In this document: positions 29,041 to 36,745 of the stretch, piece after piece
Position numbering within the stretch: the first letter of the stretch is position 1
Layout of the letters: each line of letters begins with the position of its first letter
Source of the DNA: Diphasiastrum complanatum
Lineage: Eukaryota > Streptophyta > Lycopodiopsida > Lycopodiales > Lycopodiaceae
Direction of reading: 5' to 3'
DNA length: 64,000 nt
Assembly: GCA_029204225.1 (NCBI GenBank)
Contig: CM055102.1
Span: forward strand, 5,724,287-5,788,286
Program-made: the position numbers and the translations under genes
Notes under the pieces: model-generated
What the model saw: only the letters and a program-made list of their open reading frames with translations
Told to the model about the DNA's origin: nothing
Databases searched by the model: none

Positions 29041-32000
29041 TAGACCTGTAGGCTCCCCTCCGAGTTTGATCCATATATATATCTGGACCGATCATCTCGA
29101 TGAACCACCTCTAGCGCTCGCTGAATAGCATCCCTATATAAGCGTGCCACACCACCAAAACCACGCCCTCCTATTGATCTAGTCTCTGCTCTGAAAACCG
29201 ATTCCCAGTGGAAACTAGAAAAGGAAGGTAGACCTCGCTCTGCGCTCTCATGCGTTTTTGTGAATAGGAATATATCACCACTATTTATGAAGTCGATCAA
29301 GTCACCTGCCGAGGATGAGGTATGTATCCCATTACAATTCCACATACCAAAACGCAATGAAGATGGATGGGTCTTTGGGTTGCTCCCACTCTCAAAAGGT
29401 CAAAGTCCCTATTTCTTATCACCAATGTGTTTCACCTAGCCATCTCTATGAATTACTCATCTTCTGGATGCTATAGCTTCCTCGAAAGCCTTTTTCCTTT
29501 ATGTCACTAGCAAGAATGCGAGGTCATTATCCAAGAATATATTTGTGCCCTTTAGTTTACTCTTTAGTCTCAAAACTGACCGTCTCTATTCAAGAGTTTT
29601 AAAGCGAATGATTAATTGGGCATTATCCTTTTTGGTATACAAGATAGTCAAAATTTGGATGAGGGAGAATCGAGTCAACAAGGAGCTAAGAGATTGACAC
29701 GTTCAAGTGTCAACTATTGTGAATATGGTGAAGAAACACATTATGCATTTATGGCTTCAGTGTTGGATTCAGAGGATCCTTTATTTTATGAAGATGCTGC
29801 AAAGGAACAAGTTTGGAAAACCGCTATGGATGAGGAGTACAGTTCTATTACGAAAAACGAGACATGGGATCCTGTTGAACTTCCAGCATGTAAAAAACCA
29901 ATTGGTTGCAAGTGGATTTATAGAACCAAGTTTAAGTCAGATCGTTCTATAGATGAGTATAAAGCCAAATTAGTAGCCAAAGGATATGCTCAGAGAGAAG
30001 GAATTGACTACGAAGATACTTTTGCACTTGTTGCTAAAATGAATTCTTTGAAGAGTGTTTTGGCAATTGCATCTCATTTTGGATGGGTTATTCAGCAAAT
30101 GGATGTCAAGAGTGCTTTCTTGAATGGTTACCTTGAAGAGGAGGTTTATTTGGAGCAGCCTCAGGGTTATGAGGTTGAAGGCAAAGAGGACTTTGTTTGC
30201 AAGTTAAAAAAAGCACTACATGGGTTGAAACAAGCGCATAGAGCATAATATACTCACATCAACAATTATTTTTTGAAGCAGAATTTTCATAAAAGCATGT
30301 CAGATTCAACACTATATATTTCGAAAGATTTGGATGACATAGTCATTATTGTTCTCTATGTAGATGATCTTATTATCACAGGGTCAAATAAGTCACTAAT
30401 ATAGAAGATAAAGAACAATCTTCCACAGGAGTTTGATATGAAAGATTTGGAGAAACTTCAGTATTGTTTGGGTATTGACGTTTGGAGGTCAAAGGAAAAT
30501 CTTTTCATATCACAAGCAAAGTATGCAAGAGAGTTACTCAAGAAGTTTAACATGCTTGATTGTAAGTCCACTTCAACACCTTATGATCCAGGTGTAAAGC
30601 TTAGAAGACAGGAAAATTCTGAAAGCGTGAATGAAACACTTTATAGGCAGCTTGTAGGCAGTCTTATCTATCTAACGACTACTCGACCAGACATTTCATA
30701 TGTAGTGGGTATGATGAGTCAATTCATGTCTTTACCAAAAGTTTGTCATTGGAAAGCGGCAAAGAGGATTTTGCGTTATGTCAAAGGGACACTCAGGTTT
30801 TGCAATTATTATGGTAAAGGAACAAAAATAAAACTTGAGGGTTTTGTTGATGCTGACTAGGCAGGAAATGTAGAAGATAGAAGATCGACTACATGACATG
30901 CATTTAATCTTGGAATTGGAGCTATATCTTGGAGTAGTAAAGAGCAACCAAAAATTGCTTTATCTTCTACAGAGGCAGAGTATAGGGCTACTACATCAGC
31001 GACTTGCGAAGCAATCTGGTTACGAAGGATTCTAAAAGATATTCACATAGAAAAAAAAACAAGTTGAACCTACAGTTCTTTGGTGTGACAATCAGAGTTG
31101 CATTCAGCTTGCGAAGAATCCGGTGTTTCATAGCAAGTCAAAGCATATTGAAGTTCAGCAGCATTTCATACGAGAAAAGTTGTAGAGTGGCGAAGTAGAG
31201 TTGATCTACTGCGACACCAATGATCAAATTGCAGATATCTTCACAAAAGGACTTGGTCGTGAAAATTTTGAAAAGTTCAAGCTCCTAGGTGTTATTGATA
31301 ATCGATTATCCATTAAGGGGGAGTGTTAGGAATTAATGGTTAATTAATTAATTGTAGAGGCCAGCCTACGTGCTAGAAGGCCTATTTCTATTTTTAGTAT
31401 AGGAACTATCTATTTTTATTATTAGGCACCTAAGTTAGTACCAATTTGCTAGAATAGTATAGAAATCTATTTTAACTAAGATAGCATAGATTTCTATTGT
31501 CAAGACTTCATAATTAGCATTCCAATTGTTATTGTAGAAGGATAGCTTTTGCTTTTGAGCATGGGCAGTTTCTATAAGAGCAGATGGGCGCCCACCTCCA
31601 TTGTTATCTCAGTTTTCAGTTTATGAAGCATAGCTTCTTGCAGTCTCTCTTCTTCAGATTGTGATTGATGTTTTGCGTGAGTACTAATAAGATTAGTCTA
31701 CTCCGATTTGTGAATCACTACGATTCTAACAACTATTGGGTCCAATGAGGCCTATGATGCCAATTTGCTTGAACTTCCAGAGCACTCTCGTTCCTACTAG
31801 TTACCATTCTCAGGTTCAGCTACAACACAACTGACCTCGACATCAAGTTCAAAATTTAGCTCATTGGAAGCTAGACTTAATGACAAGACCGTAAGGGAGA
31901 AGCCCATTGAATTGATTAGTCATCAACCTTTGATGCAGGATCATCGTCAAACACTTGACGTGGCTATTCAATCACAAGCTGTCATGACTCAATCAAATGT

Positions 32001-34909
32001 TGACTACCTTGATTGTGTTGAATAGGGAAGAGTTAGGATGTCTAGTAAGGGTTTATTGGCTTTTTCAGTTGTTTTGGCAGTTAGGGCCTTATTTAGCTAC
32101 ATTTGGAACCTCAAAAATATGTGAATGCATGGTGCGGCTCAAGTTGATATGCATGGCACAGCCATTTCTACAAAGGAGACCTTAAGTCGTGGGATGGGAG
32201 GCTGGAAACTTTTATTGGAAACTATGAATACCACTGATGGGTCCTCGTTTTTTTATTGATAGAGATATGAGTTTCTTTGAGGGAGAACTAAGAAAGGCAC
32301 AATTTAGTATAACCTACAAAGCAGTGCAATATAATGAATATCTGTTTTTTTTTTTGCGTCTGTGCATGTGCAAGGGGTGACATGTCTTTCTCCATGTGCA
32401 TAGGATGACATGTGTCTTTGTGCATGTAGACTTGCATGACGGTCCATGTAAATGTCACTTGACTAGGGACCTTGTATAAGTTTTTATTAACTTGACTAAC
32501 CTTAACCTTGGAGTTTGAAAACAATATTTCATCTACCATGGGCCCAAGCATTACAGACAACATAACAAAATGGCCATTACCTCTGACACTTCTAAGTCTA
32601 TTGGATCCATTTGGCATATCCATTTTACACCTTCCAATGATGAGTCACTCTTATATCCGATAATTCTTATCTCAATCATGCACATAAAAAGATTGGTTGG
32701 GTACCTTGGGGCTCAAGCTAGAATTTTACCACTCCCACTTTCCGAAGCCGAGTAACTTGATCTTCCCAAGGTATTTGAACACAGAGTTCTAAAATAGCTC
32801 ACATTCACTTTAGACAGCTTAAAAGTTTCCTCTCATCAAATACATCTGGGGACACGCCATTTCCAAGGAATCCCCAAGGTTGCAAAGCTTGCCACTCGTG
32901 TACACTGGGTAAGGTTGAAACATAGGAGCGTTTTGTTTTTTGAGGCCCAATTCATTATGAGATCAAAGGGAGATATCACTATCTCTTTCGTGATCATCCA
33001 ATCATATTCATTCAAAGGGATCATATGAAGATCAAAGATGTGTCGGGATTCAATGTGAACTAGAAGTGGAAACATTCACAATGAATTAAGTGATTGATGT
33101 TCTATGAACAATCACAAATTATGCATACAAGTGGAAACAAAGTAGGATATATATGGAAACAATCTATATACAAAGAATGTATGTAAATAAGCATTGCCAC
33201 TCTCTCTAGTCTCTCCAGCCTCTTCAAGCTCTTCCTCCTTTCTTCACATGGAAGAAATAGCAATAAAGTTTCTGCTCCAACTTCCATTCAGTTGTATCAC
33301 TTAAAATTTTTGCTTTGCCTTGTGGTACTTGCTAACAGATCAAACAATGGAACTGCGTTCCACCAATTTCTCTCCCATGATGCGTACCTGTCTTATAGGA
33401 TTAAAAATGCTCTTTGGTATCCAAATTCTAAATAGGAAATAGAATGTATGACAAGGAATAAATGACTTGATACTTTTTCTCTCCGTATTCACAAGAATAA
33501 GATCCAAAATGCACTCTCCCTAACAAGATTATCACATCAAAATCGAGATTTGCCACATGGCAAAAAAGCCAGCATTATTGGTGCACAATTCTCTATGTAA
33601 AGATGATCATAGAACCAATCTAAAAAGCCAACTCTATAAAAGAGAAAACAGATTCTACCATGATGAATTCTCAAAAATGTAACTTGAAAATGGTAGGAAA
33701 CTTCTCATTCTTCAAGAAATTGAATTCCCCAACATGATTCTAAGGTGTAGACAGCCATTATTCATGCCATAAACACAAATTTCAGATCTGTCCCTCTTTT
33801 AGAAATCACCCAAAAAGCTACACAAGGTCCAATAGGAATCCAATTCATCACTTAAATTTGCACCCACTAATGTTTGCATTTGGAAACACATATAGACAAC
33901 AAATAAACATGAATCAATCATAAACGACAGATTAAATATGGCATCAACCCGCAATCCAAGCCTGGAGAAAGCTCTATACTCGTCATACTATCTCTAGAGA
34001 TGATTCCACCCACGGAGAAAATAAACTCTGATGACCCCTGACAGATGTCCACAGGGTGTACCTTCTAGTACCTCGACTTCGCAGTCAGAGCATCAACAGA
34101 GGAATCTCCATTGAAGGACAAATAGGACAAATAGTGACTTCTAACAAGATGTGCAACCTTGATGATACAAAAGATGTTTCTTCTGAAGAGGGAAATTTGT
34201 CACGATACCCAATTCAGCTCCAGAGACTTACAACCGCATATTATCGTCTTCTCCAAACGTCATTCTCATACACATACAGAGTTTGAGTCCATGCATGAGA
34301 TGACTACCCCCTATAAACAAAGAGACCAAAAGACAACGTCATCAACCACCAAGACCTACCTTGAGTGTCATAAATCATGCTCCACAGCTGCCTATATGCC
34401 CAACACGTCCTTTGGCAACATCACCCACCATCACAACATTCCTCAAACACTAACCTCAAGTTATTATTTCATAATATTGTAGATTTTTTTATACATATTC
34501 AGATAGCTTATTCATGGGAGCTCTTTTGTGAGCTCTCCTATAATAGGTAAAATCATTTTTTTCTAGTTTAAGACATTTTTATGCTCCCTTGGTTAGAATA
34601 TATCACATTTGAGATGTACTCATTAGTCTCATGTACCTTCCAATATCCCAAAAAGTCATCAATTGATCTTGCTCTCTCGCTCTCTCGCTCTCTCTCTGTC
34701 TCTCTCTCTCTCTCTCGCGAACAAAGCACCAAAAGGAAATTCCAATTGAAGACCAATACTTGATGGGATGTCCATGAGTGAAGACGTTGCTGCATCTTTG
34801 CTTGTCGTGCTTCCTTTCTTCTCTGCTTTCTTGTTTTCACTTCCTTATCATCTATATTGAAAAGGACGGACATCCTCTCTGCACTCTTCATTGCTACTTT
34901 CAATTTCAC
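5321..34909 (-). CDS. NOM1: NOM1/SGD1-like nucleolar MIF4G-domain protein, partial split gene (7 exons)
   Basis: Seven exons join without a phase conflict: 34909-34760, 18126-17322, 15539-15472, 14750-14668, 10829-10730, 5616-5531 and 5403-5321 (1375 nt, 458 codons plus one base). The product starts with a basic stretch (TRKQRRKEARQAKMQQRLHSW). A Lys/Ser-rich region with FLEMDRSKES, LKVKGGKLRD and KYVPPHLRGG follows, then the MIF4G repeats GLLNRLSEVNVESI, CCRGPRGNEQ, YAAVFAAFVAGITSLVGMDF, RNLTLLISFLYTFSLLASD and RRFEELDVATIL. This order matches the NOM1 (animals)/SGD1 (yeast) family, nucleolar proteins needed for 18S rRNA maturation. The rest of MIF4G and the MA3 domain are not seen and probably lie off the left edge. 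All introns are GT-AG. The first is 16.6 kb and full of retrotransposons. The initiator is probably the ATG at 34891, unless an upstream exon supplies one. Confidence 0.85.
5531..5616 (-). CDS. NOM1: NOM1-like exon 6 (RNLTLL block)
   Basis: Eighty-six nt, acceptor CTTTGCAG and donor GTTTGT. It codes EEYGKKDGLAVRNLTLL, then ISFLYTFSLLA, and two bases of a Ser codon. RNLTLL followed by a hydrophobic helix is the third MIF4G helix pair in this family. Confidence 0.9.
5617..10729 (-). other. NOM1-like intron 5, about 5.1 kb
   Basis: AT-rich, with no recognisable retroelement protein on either strand. It holds a short direct repeat of TGATCTGATTAGAGC at 9624-9638 and 9668-9682. Short open frames in it look like chance. 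Confidence 0.8.
10730..10829 (-). CDS. NOM1: NOM1-like exon 5 (YAAVFAAFVAG block)
   Basis: One hundred nt after a T-rich tract and acceptor TTAAG; donor GTAAGC. It completes Gln and codes YAAVFAAFVAGITSLVGMDF then GANFVAALASSLE, the second MIF4G helical pair. It ends in phase 0, matching exon 6. Confidence 0.92.
10830..14667 (-). other. NOM1-like intron 4, about 3.8 kb
   Basis: AT-rich sequence without recognisable genes or mobile-element proteins. A run of A (T on the sense strand) next to exon 5 serves as its polypyrimidine tract. Confidence 0.8.
14668..14750 (-). CDS. NOM1: NOM1-like exon 4 (GPRGNEQ block)
   Basis: Eighty-three nt between acceptor CTTTCAG and donor GTAAGG. It codes AHGRRLVGQIVTTEI and CCRGPRGNE followed by CA, which with the first G of exon 5 makes Gln. 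GPRGNEQ followed by YAAVFAAF is a family signature. This exon is too short to stand out as an open frame and was found by looking for that signature. Confidence 0.9.
14751..15471 (-). other. NOM1-like intron 3, 721 bp
   Basis: Donor GTCTGT and acceptor CTTTCAG; nothing else recognised. Confidence 0.85.
15472..15539 (-). CDS. NOM1: NOM1-like exon 3 (start of MIF4G)
   Basis: Sixty-eight nt, acceptor GTAACAG and donor GTCTGT. The split Gly codon (G from exon 2, GG here) restores RGLLNRLSEVNVESI, the hallmark start of the NOM1 MIF4G domain. It ends in phase 0 after DAIQ. Confidence 0.9.
15540..17321 (-). other. NOM1-like intron 2, about 1.8 kb
   Basis: Donor GTATGG and acceptor GTAACAG. A pyrimidine-rich plus-strand stretch at 15925-16305 is open for 126 codons but has no recognisable domain and is probably chance. 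Confidence 0.85.
17322..18126 (-). CDS. NOM1: NOM1-like exon 2 (Lys/Ser-rich region)
   Basis: An 805-nt exon from acceptor GACTTAG to donor GTATGG. It codes for AIKRRSIDAK at the start, a nuclear/nucleolar-type basic run KKSKKRKARKAG, the family block FLEMDRSKES with LEQKFAKRLKVKGGK, an acidic DVDDDND patch, repeated Ser/Lys motifs (ASKSSVGAIKEG and ASKSSDGAVKED) and KYVPPHLRGG near the end. It ends with one base of a Gly codon completed by exon 3. The two ASKSS(V/D)GA units look like an internal duplication. Confidence 0.9.
18315..18362. repeat. (CT)n/(CTAT) microsatellite
   Basis: Mostly CT dinucleotides with a few CTAT steps. A shorter similar tract lies at 18194-18214. Open frames across it (Arg-Glu or Ser-Leu repeats) are artefacts. 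Confidence 0.95.
18829..18890. repeat. (TC)n microsatellite at the LINE L1 boundary
   Basis: About 30 TC repeats directly before the first recognisable LINE L1 ORF1 sequence. They give Ser-Leu repeat ORFs in three frames, none real. Confidence 0.95.
18903..19491 (+). pseudogene. LINE L1 ORF1-like nucleic-acid-binding protein, frameshifted
   Basis: The start is probably the ATG at 18904 (MAPPRQLPSRVPSPS, Pro/Ala-rich). After a frame change it continues with EEAKRAKKAPNIRVRGIP and GGKPVEDAKELLTMKL. It changes frame again to VLFIKFHSIEHRNAALRLR, KLKGTFVFMDDDLTHTQW and ARKKIYQEAKEKGRR, ending in KPTYYHKPSL and a stop. IRVRGIP and the FVFMDDDLT-plus-helix pattern fit the RRM-like ORF1 proteins of non-LTR elements. 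About 45 bases after its stop the endonuclease opens. At least two frameshifts make it a pseudogene. Confidence 0.7.
19500..21182 (+). pseudogene. LINE L1 ORF2: endonuclease and reverse transcriptase, broken
   Basis: The APE-type endonuclease begins at LGFWNCNGIHCSSS and includes LLAGDFNARTGTRQTEF (catalytic D-N) and LAILNGLSQWPSS. The reverse transcriptase follows with HALGQAGFRPGYST, MYCCFVDFRRAFDSLPR (motif A Asp), STIGVKQGCPLSP (motif B) and traces of LYVDDVILLSSS (motif C) in another frame. Frameshifts and stops separate these parts. The 3' end is cut at about 21183 by the LTR of gypsy G1. Motif B (IGVKQGC) differs from the usual plant L1 form. It lies antisense to the host gene. Confidence 0.85.
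21183..21229 (-). mobile_element. Gypsy G1 LTR fragment (first ~47 bp)
   Basis: Read on the minus strand it starts TGTCACGCCCACGAC and matches the first bases of the LTRs at 23826 and 25577. It is cut off by the end of LINE L1. The polypurine tract AAGGGGGGAAGA lies just upstream on the same strand (21230-21241). Confidence 0.8.
21230..22330 (-). pseudogene. Gypsy G1 chromovirus integrase with chromodomain, decayed
   Basis: Going upstream on the minus strand: a chromodomain (ILDIRTKRLRNRIVTEHLV, then RWKGCTDDDDFWKQ, LRKNFPSF; 21467-21258), the integrase C-terminal module (KLSPRYRGP, ILKKIRSLAYQLDLPEG, VHPVFRVSRLKKSLR; about 21640-21490), and remnants of the core near 22190-22330 (DGQTERTNQV-like, with frameshifts). 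The chromodomain, in the position typical of chromoviruses, is thought to direct integration to marked heterochromatin. Multiple stops show that it is dead. Confidence 0.82.
22331..23757. other. Unassigned stretch between the two inverted G1 ends
   Basis: No protein domain recognised. By position it may be decayed internal sequence of the chromovirus or unrelated DNA. An imperfect hairpin sits near its right end. Confidence 0.4.
23707..23752. repeat. Inverted repeat able to form a 17-bp hairpin
   Basis: TCATCCCTATCCATTTT and its exact complement AAAATGGATAGGGATGA flank a 12-base loop. It lies about 75 bp before the LTR at 23826. The role is unknown. Confidence 0.85.
23756..23825 (+). repeat. 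Inverted copy of the G1 3' internal end plus polypurine tract
   Basis: GGGAGCTTAAGGAAGAACTT through the polypurine tract AAGGGGGGAAGA is the reverse complement of 21230-21297. Both copies are followed outward by TGTCA of an LTR, so the two 3' ends of a G1-type element point away from each other. Confidence 0.85.
23826..24314 (+). mobile_element. Gypsy G1-family LTR (LTR1)
   Basis: Starts TGTCATGCCCACGACTGG right after the polypurine tract. It matches, in inverted orientation, the solo LTR at 25082-25577 over its whole length and ends at the same point (ACTTTATA). Length about 489 bp. It would be a 3' LTR for a plus-strand element, but no coding region of that orientation precedes it. Confidence 0.8.
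24315..24815. other. GC-richer unassigned sequence between LTR1 and LINE L2
   Basis: No domain recognised. It includes two close CCACGT-containing repeats near 24620-24645 and a TATAAAT near 24334. It could be LTR sequence of another element, or a continuation of LTR1, but the solo LTR does not share it. Confidence 0.4.
24816..25076 (+). pseudogene. LINE L2 endonuclease, C-terminal half (5' of the LTR insertion)
   Basis: KQTEFFDTTLQFRVHALDSD, GEHLLQFGEAHELAIYNGLS, DRYTCHPHSGHSVVDYFMG and PSSVPIV are the second half of the endonuclease. The sequence parallels LINE L1. It breaks at the solo LTR and resumes in frame at 25583 (YDFHIYPTTLSDHS). The N-terminal half is missing. Confidence 0.85.
25082..25577 (-). 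mobile_element. Solo LTR (LTR2) inserted in LINE L2
   Basis: A minus-strand copy of the G1-family LTR: it starts TGTCATGCCCATGATTGG at 25577 and ends TTTATA at 25082. It is flanked by a perfect 5-bp target duplication, CATCG at 25077-25081 and 25578-25582. Removing LTR and one duplication rejoins the LINE reading frame. No internal sequence remains, as expected after LTR-LTR recombination. Confidence 0.92.
25578..27680 (+). pseudogene. LINE L2 ORF2: end of endonuclease, reverse transcriptase, C-terminus
   Basis: Resumes with the endonuclease SDH motif (TTLSDHS) and passes the linker (QHKSRSLHPPWYDA). The RT follows: MGQAGFRAHYSTIDH, YCCFVDFRKAFDYVP (motif A), STIGVKQRCSLSP (motif B, usual Gly and Pro changed), LYADDVVLVSPTREGLQ (motif C, YADD) and VNIRKTKVMVFN. 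The C-terminal region includes LGKGHASLVQLERFCF and GVVYRSPL in shifting frames. Several stops and frameshifts are present. The protein end near 27680 leads into an 89-bp tandem duplication. Confidence 0.88.
27624..27806. repeat. Tandem duplication of about 89 bp
   Basis: Two adjacent copies start ATTTCTCTATCGAGCATACT and end CCCATTTTCTTGAGCTAGA, differing at a few positions. They lie at the 3' end of LINE L2 and may be its 3' UTR. Confidence 0.88.
27852..28560 (+). mobile_element. Copia-type primer-binding site and leader fragment
   Basis: TCTGACA followed by TGGTATTAGAGC (27852-27863) matches the end of an LTR plus the initiator-Met-tRNA primer site used by copia elements; compare TGGTATCAGAGCC at 36002. 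The following 0.6 kb is a non-coding leader with many short GATCTG and CTGATC repeats. No gag follows; LINE L3 begins at about 28680. The matching LTR start was not identified. Confidence 0.5.
28679..29400 (-). pseudogene. LINE L3 endonuclease fragment
   Basis: Minus strand: FGMWNCNGIHTSSSAGDLID, then THESAERGLPSFSSFHWESV, FRAETRSIGGRGFGGVARLY, and after a (TA)n expansion GHILLVGDFNARTRSCQ and GEYFSQLGEGHELAVF. This is nearly the whole first three-quarters of the APE endonuclease of the same LINE family as L1, L2 and L4. The reverse transcriptase is absent. A microsatellite interrupts the coding sequence where the others read a PPE(S)SSF-type segment. Confidence 0.85.
28986..29037. repeat. 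(TA)n microsatellite
   Basis: About 26 TA repeats inside the LINE L3 endonuclease. Confidence 0.97.
29401..29635. other. Short unassigned spacer between LINE L3 and copia E1
   Basis: No domain seen. Confidence 0.4.
29636..31300 (+). pseudogene. Copia E1 pol: reverse transcriptase and RNase H, 5'-truncated
   Basis: Opens near the end of the integrase-RT linker (EETHYAFMASVLDSEDPLF). The RT follows: WDPVELPACKKPIGCKWIYR, YKAKLVAKGYAQREGIDYED, QQMDVKSAFLNGYLEEEVYL, KALHGLKQA, then after a stop VIIVLYVDDLIITGS (catalytic YVDD), LYRQLVGSLIYLTTTRPDIS, FVDAD and ISWSSKEQPKIALSSTEAEY (RNase H). Gag, protease and integrase are missing. Stops interrupt the frame at 30247, 30402, 30858 and later. It is related to E2 at 35.6 kb: the shared stretch around 29735-29800 is nearly identical. 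Confidence 0.9.
31310..31323 (+). other. Polypurine tract of copia E1
   Basis: CCATTAAGGGGGAG directly before the LTR start TGTTAGGAATTAATGG. The same tract precedes the truncated 3' LTR of E2 at 37836. Confidence 0.9.
31324..31731 (+). mobile_element. Copia E1 3' LTR (408 bp)
   Basis: Runs from TGTTAGGAATTAATGG to GATTCTAACA, with TG...CA ends. It closely matches the E2 5' LTR at 35615-36001, with short deletions in the latter. A TATA-like CTATAAGAG lies at about 31573. Confidence 0.92.
31732..34759. other. No recognised gene; 5' part of NOM1-like intron 1
   Basis: A plus frame at about 31820-32020 is rich in Ser/Thr/Gln (GSATTQLTSTSSSKFSSLEA) but has no domain I know and no clear start. 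A CT-rich microsatellite lies at 34671-34717. The rest shows nothing. Confidence 0.55.
34671..34717. repeat. CT-rich microsatellite beside NOM1-like exon 1
   Basis: TCTCTCG and CT repeats about 45 bp downstream (sense strand) of the exon 1 donor. On the sense strand it is GA-rich. Confidence 0.9.
34760..34909 (-). CDS. NOM1: NOM1-like exon 1 (N-terminal basic segment)
   Basis: Fifty codons open from the acceptor TTTCTAG at 34910 to the donor GTATTGG. Residues 25-46 are strongly basic and end RLHSW, as at the start of plant NOM1-like proteins. It ends in phase 0 after SHQ, matching exon 2. The first ATG is codon 7 (34891). If the upstream AG is a real acceptor, a 5' leader exon lies further right. 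The 16.6 kb distance to exon 2 is the main uncertainty. Confidence 0.7.
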
Positions 34910-35614
34910 CTAGAAATTTTTATGCAAAATTAGTCCACCAATGAAATTTACAAGAATTGTCAATCAAGCGCTATGTTGGATCTTCTTAGCATTCGACAAA
35001 CATTAACTATTACTACATTTGATCACTTGATATTCTTCAAATCCTAATTCTACTCAGACATTGTCACCCTAAGCACTCCAAAAGAATTGAACACAGCTTT
35101 GCCAAGCTCCCCAAGTTTCAATCTCTCATCATTCTTGCACTTTTCAAATGAAGGCAATAAAAAAACACACATTAACATCCATTCCATAACATCACCAACA
35201 ACTTCGACTTTGTTTGAAAGAAACAAATTGAGAAGATGGAAATAACCAAAAATGGATGAACAAGCAAAAGTTCAAGGCATACCTAGATTAGCAATTGTTA
35301 GCCAATGCTCTTAGCATACACAATCTATGATTATACAAAGTAACTTAAGGAGAACTCAATTGTCCAAGCTCCTTTAAAAAGACAGTTTATAAATGGAAGT
35401 GTTCTTTCAGCTTTAAGAGAGAAAACTTACACGATTGGCTGTTGACACTTGAAGTTGCCTTTCTCATAAAGACTCCTATACAAGATCTTTGCTTTTTATC
35501 TCCTACTAAGGTCCTAGGTTTTTGCACAAACCCAATACATGATTTCCATATTCCCTGAACCCGAGGTCCAAGAGCCCCTAGGGGAACACATACTTGGGGA
35601 AATCAAAGCATTAC
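34910..35614. other. Upstream flank of NOM1-like exon 1; no gene seen
   Basis: The AG at 34910-34911 reads as an acceptor, which would make this intron with a leader exon further right. Alternatively exon 1 is longer and this contains promoter and 5' UTR. No clear TATA box or start was identified. Confidence 0.4.
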
Positions 35615-36001
35615 TGTTAGGAATTAATGGTTAATTAATTCATTGTAGAGGCCAGCCTGCGTGCTAGAAGACCTATTTCTATTTTTAGTATAGGCACTTC
35701 TATTTTTAGTATAAGTAACAATTTTGCTAGAATAGTATAGAAATCTATTTTAACTAAGATATAGCATAGATTACTATTGTTAAGACTTCATAATTAGTAT
35801 TCCAACTGCTATAGTAGAAGAATAGCTTTTGCTTTTGAGTGTGGACAGTCTCTATAAGAGGAAGGGGCGCCCACCTCCATTATCATCTCAGTTTCCAGTT
35901 TATGAAGCATAGCTTCTTGCAGTCCATCTTCTTCCTCTTGTGATTGATGTTTTGTATGAGTACTAATAAGATTAGTTTATTCCGATTTCTGAATTCTATC
36001 A
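35615..36001 (+). mobile_element. Copia E2 5' LTR (387 bp)
   Basis: TGTTAGGAATTAATGG to TTCTATCA, followed immediately by the primer-binding site TGGTATCAGAGCC (36002-36014). It matches the E1 3' LTR with small deletions. It starts a short, internally deleted element ending at about 37866. Confidence 0.92.
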
Positions 36002-36745
36002 TGGTATCAGAGCCATCGCGTTAAGATCGGGATCTACGGAAGGAGAAGATCAGCGCTGTAGGTTTTACTGGCGGAGATCGCATCTAGTGGAGGTGCTATT
36101 TGGTGAAGGTCGCATCTGGTGGAGGCGCCATCATGTGTAGATTTTTCTGGTGGAGGTCACATCTGGCGCAGGTAGTACCTGGAAAGAAATCAGCAGGAGC
36201 AGGCAGATCTGAGGGCGGCAGCTTCTGGACAGGCAGCAGTATCAGTCAGGCAGATCTGAGGGAGGCAGCATCCAGAACAGCAGAATAGGCGCCTTCTAGT
36301 GCAGACAAATCTGGTGCAAGCACACCTGAACAGCAGGTCAGAATTGGTGCAGATTTAATCTGAGGGCAGGTTTTATCTTGTGCAGGTTTTATGTGGTGCA
36401 GGTTCATCTGAAGGCAGCAGCAGCTAGTGAAGGTAGCAGCCAGGACAGGTTCTACTTGAGGACAGCAGCACCTGGACAGGTCTGGATAGCGGCAGCATCT
36501 GAGACGGGTATTATCTGAGGGAGGCAACAGGTGAGGATGGCATCAACCAGACAGGCAGCGATCAAATAGGTGGTATCTAAGGGCGGTAGAACCTGGACAG
36601 GTCAGAACCAGACAGGTTCTATCTAGGACAACAGACAGGCAAATCTGAGGCAGGTAGTAGCTGGACAGGTGCTATCCAGGGAAGGCGACAATTAATAGAT
36701 TGTTGCATGCAATCAGATTCCTAATACAAATTCTATCATCTTTGT
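36002..36745 (+). other. Copia E2 primer-binding site and purine-rich leader
   Basis: TGGTATCAGAGCC is complementary to the 3' part of initiator Met tRNA. The 0.7-kb leader is made of degenerate repeats around GGCAGATCTGAGG and CAGCACCTGGACAGG. No ORF is expected in it. Confidence 0.85.

Larger units (their letters stand above)
18127..34759 (-). other. NOM1-like intron 1, about 16.6 kb, packed with retrotransposons
   Basis: Bounded by donor GTATTGG (34759) and acceptor GACTTAG (18127). It contains LINE L1, chromovirus G1 and its LTRs, LINE L2 with a solo LTR, a copia-like leader, LINE fragment L3 and copia E1, listed separately. Evidence for one intron is that both flanking exons end or begin in phase 0 and encode consecutive family segments. 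Transcript data would settle it. Confidence 0.65.
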
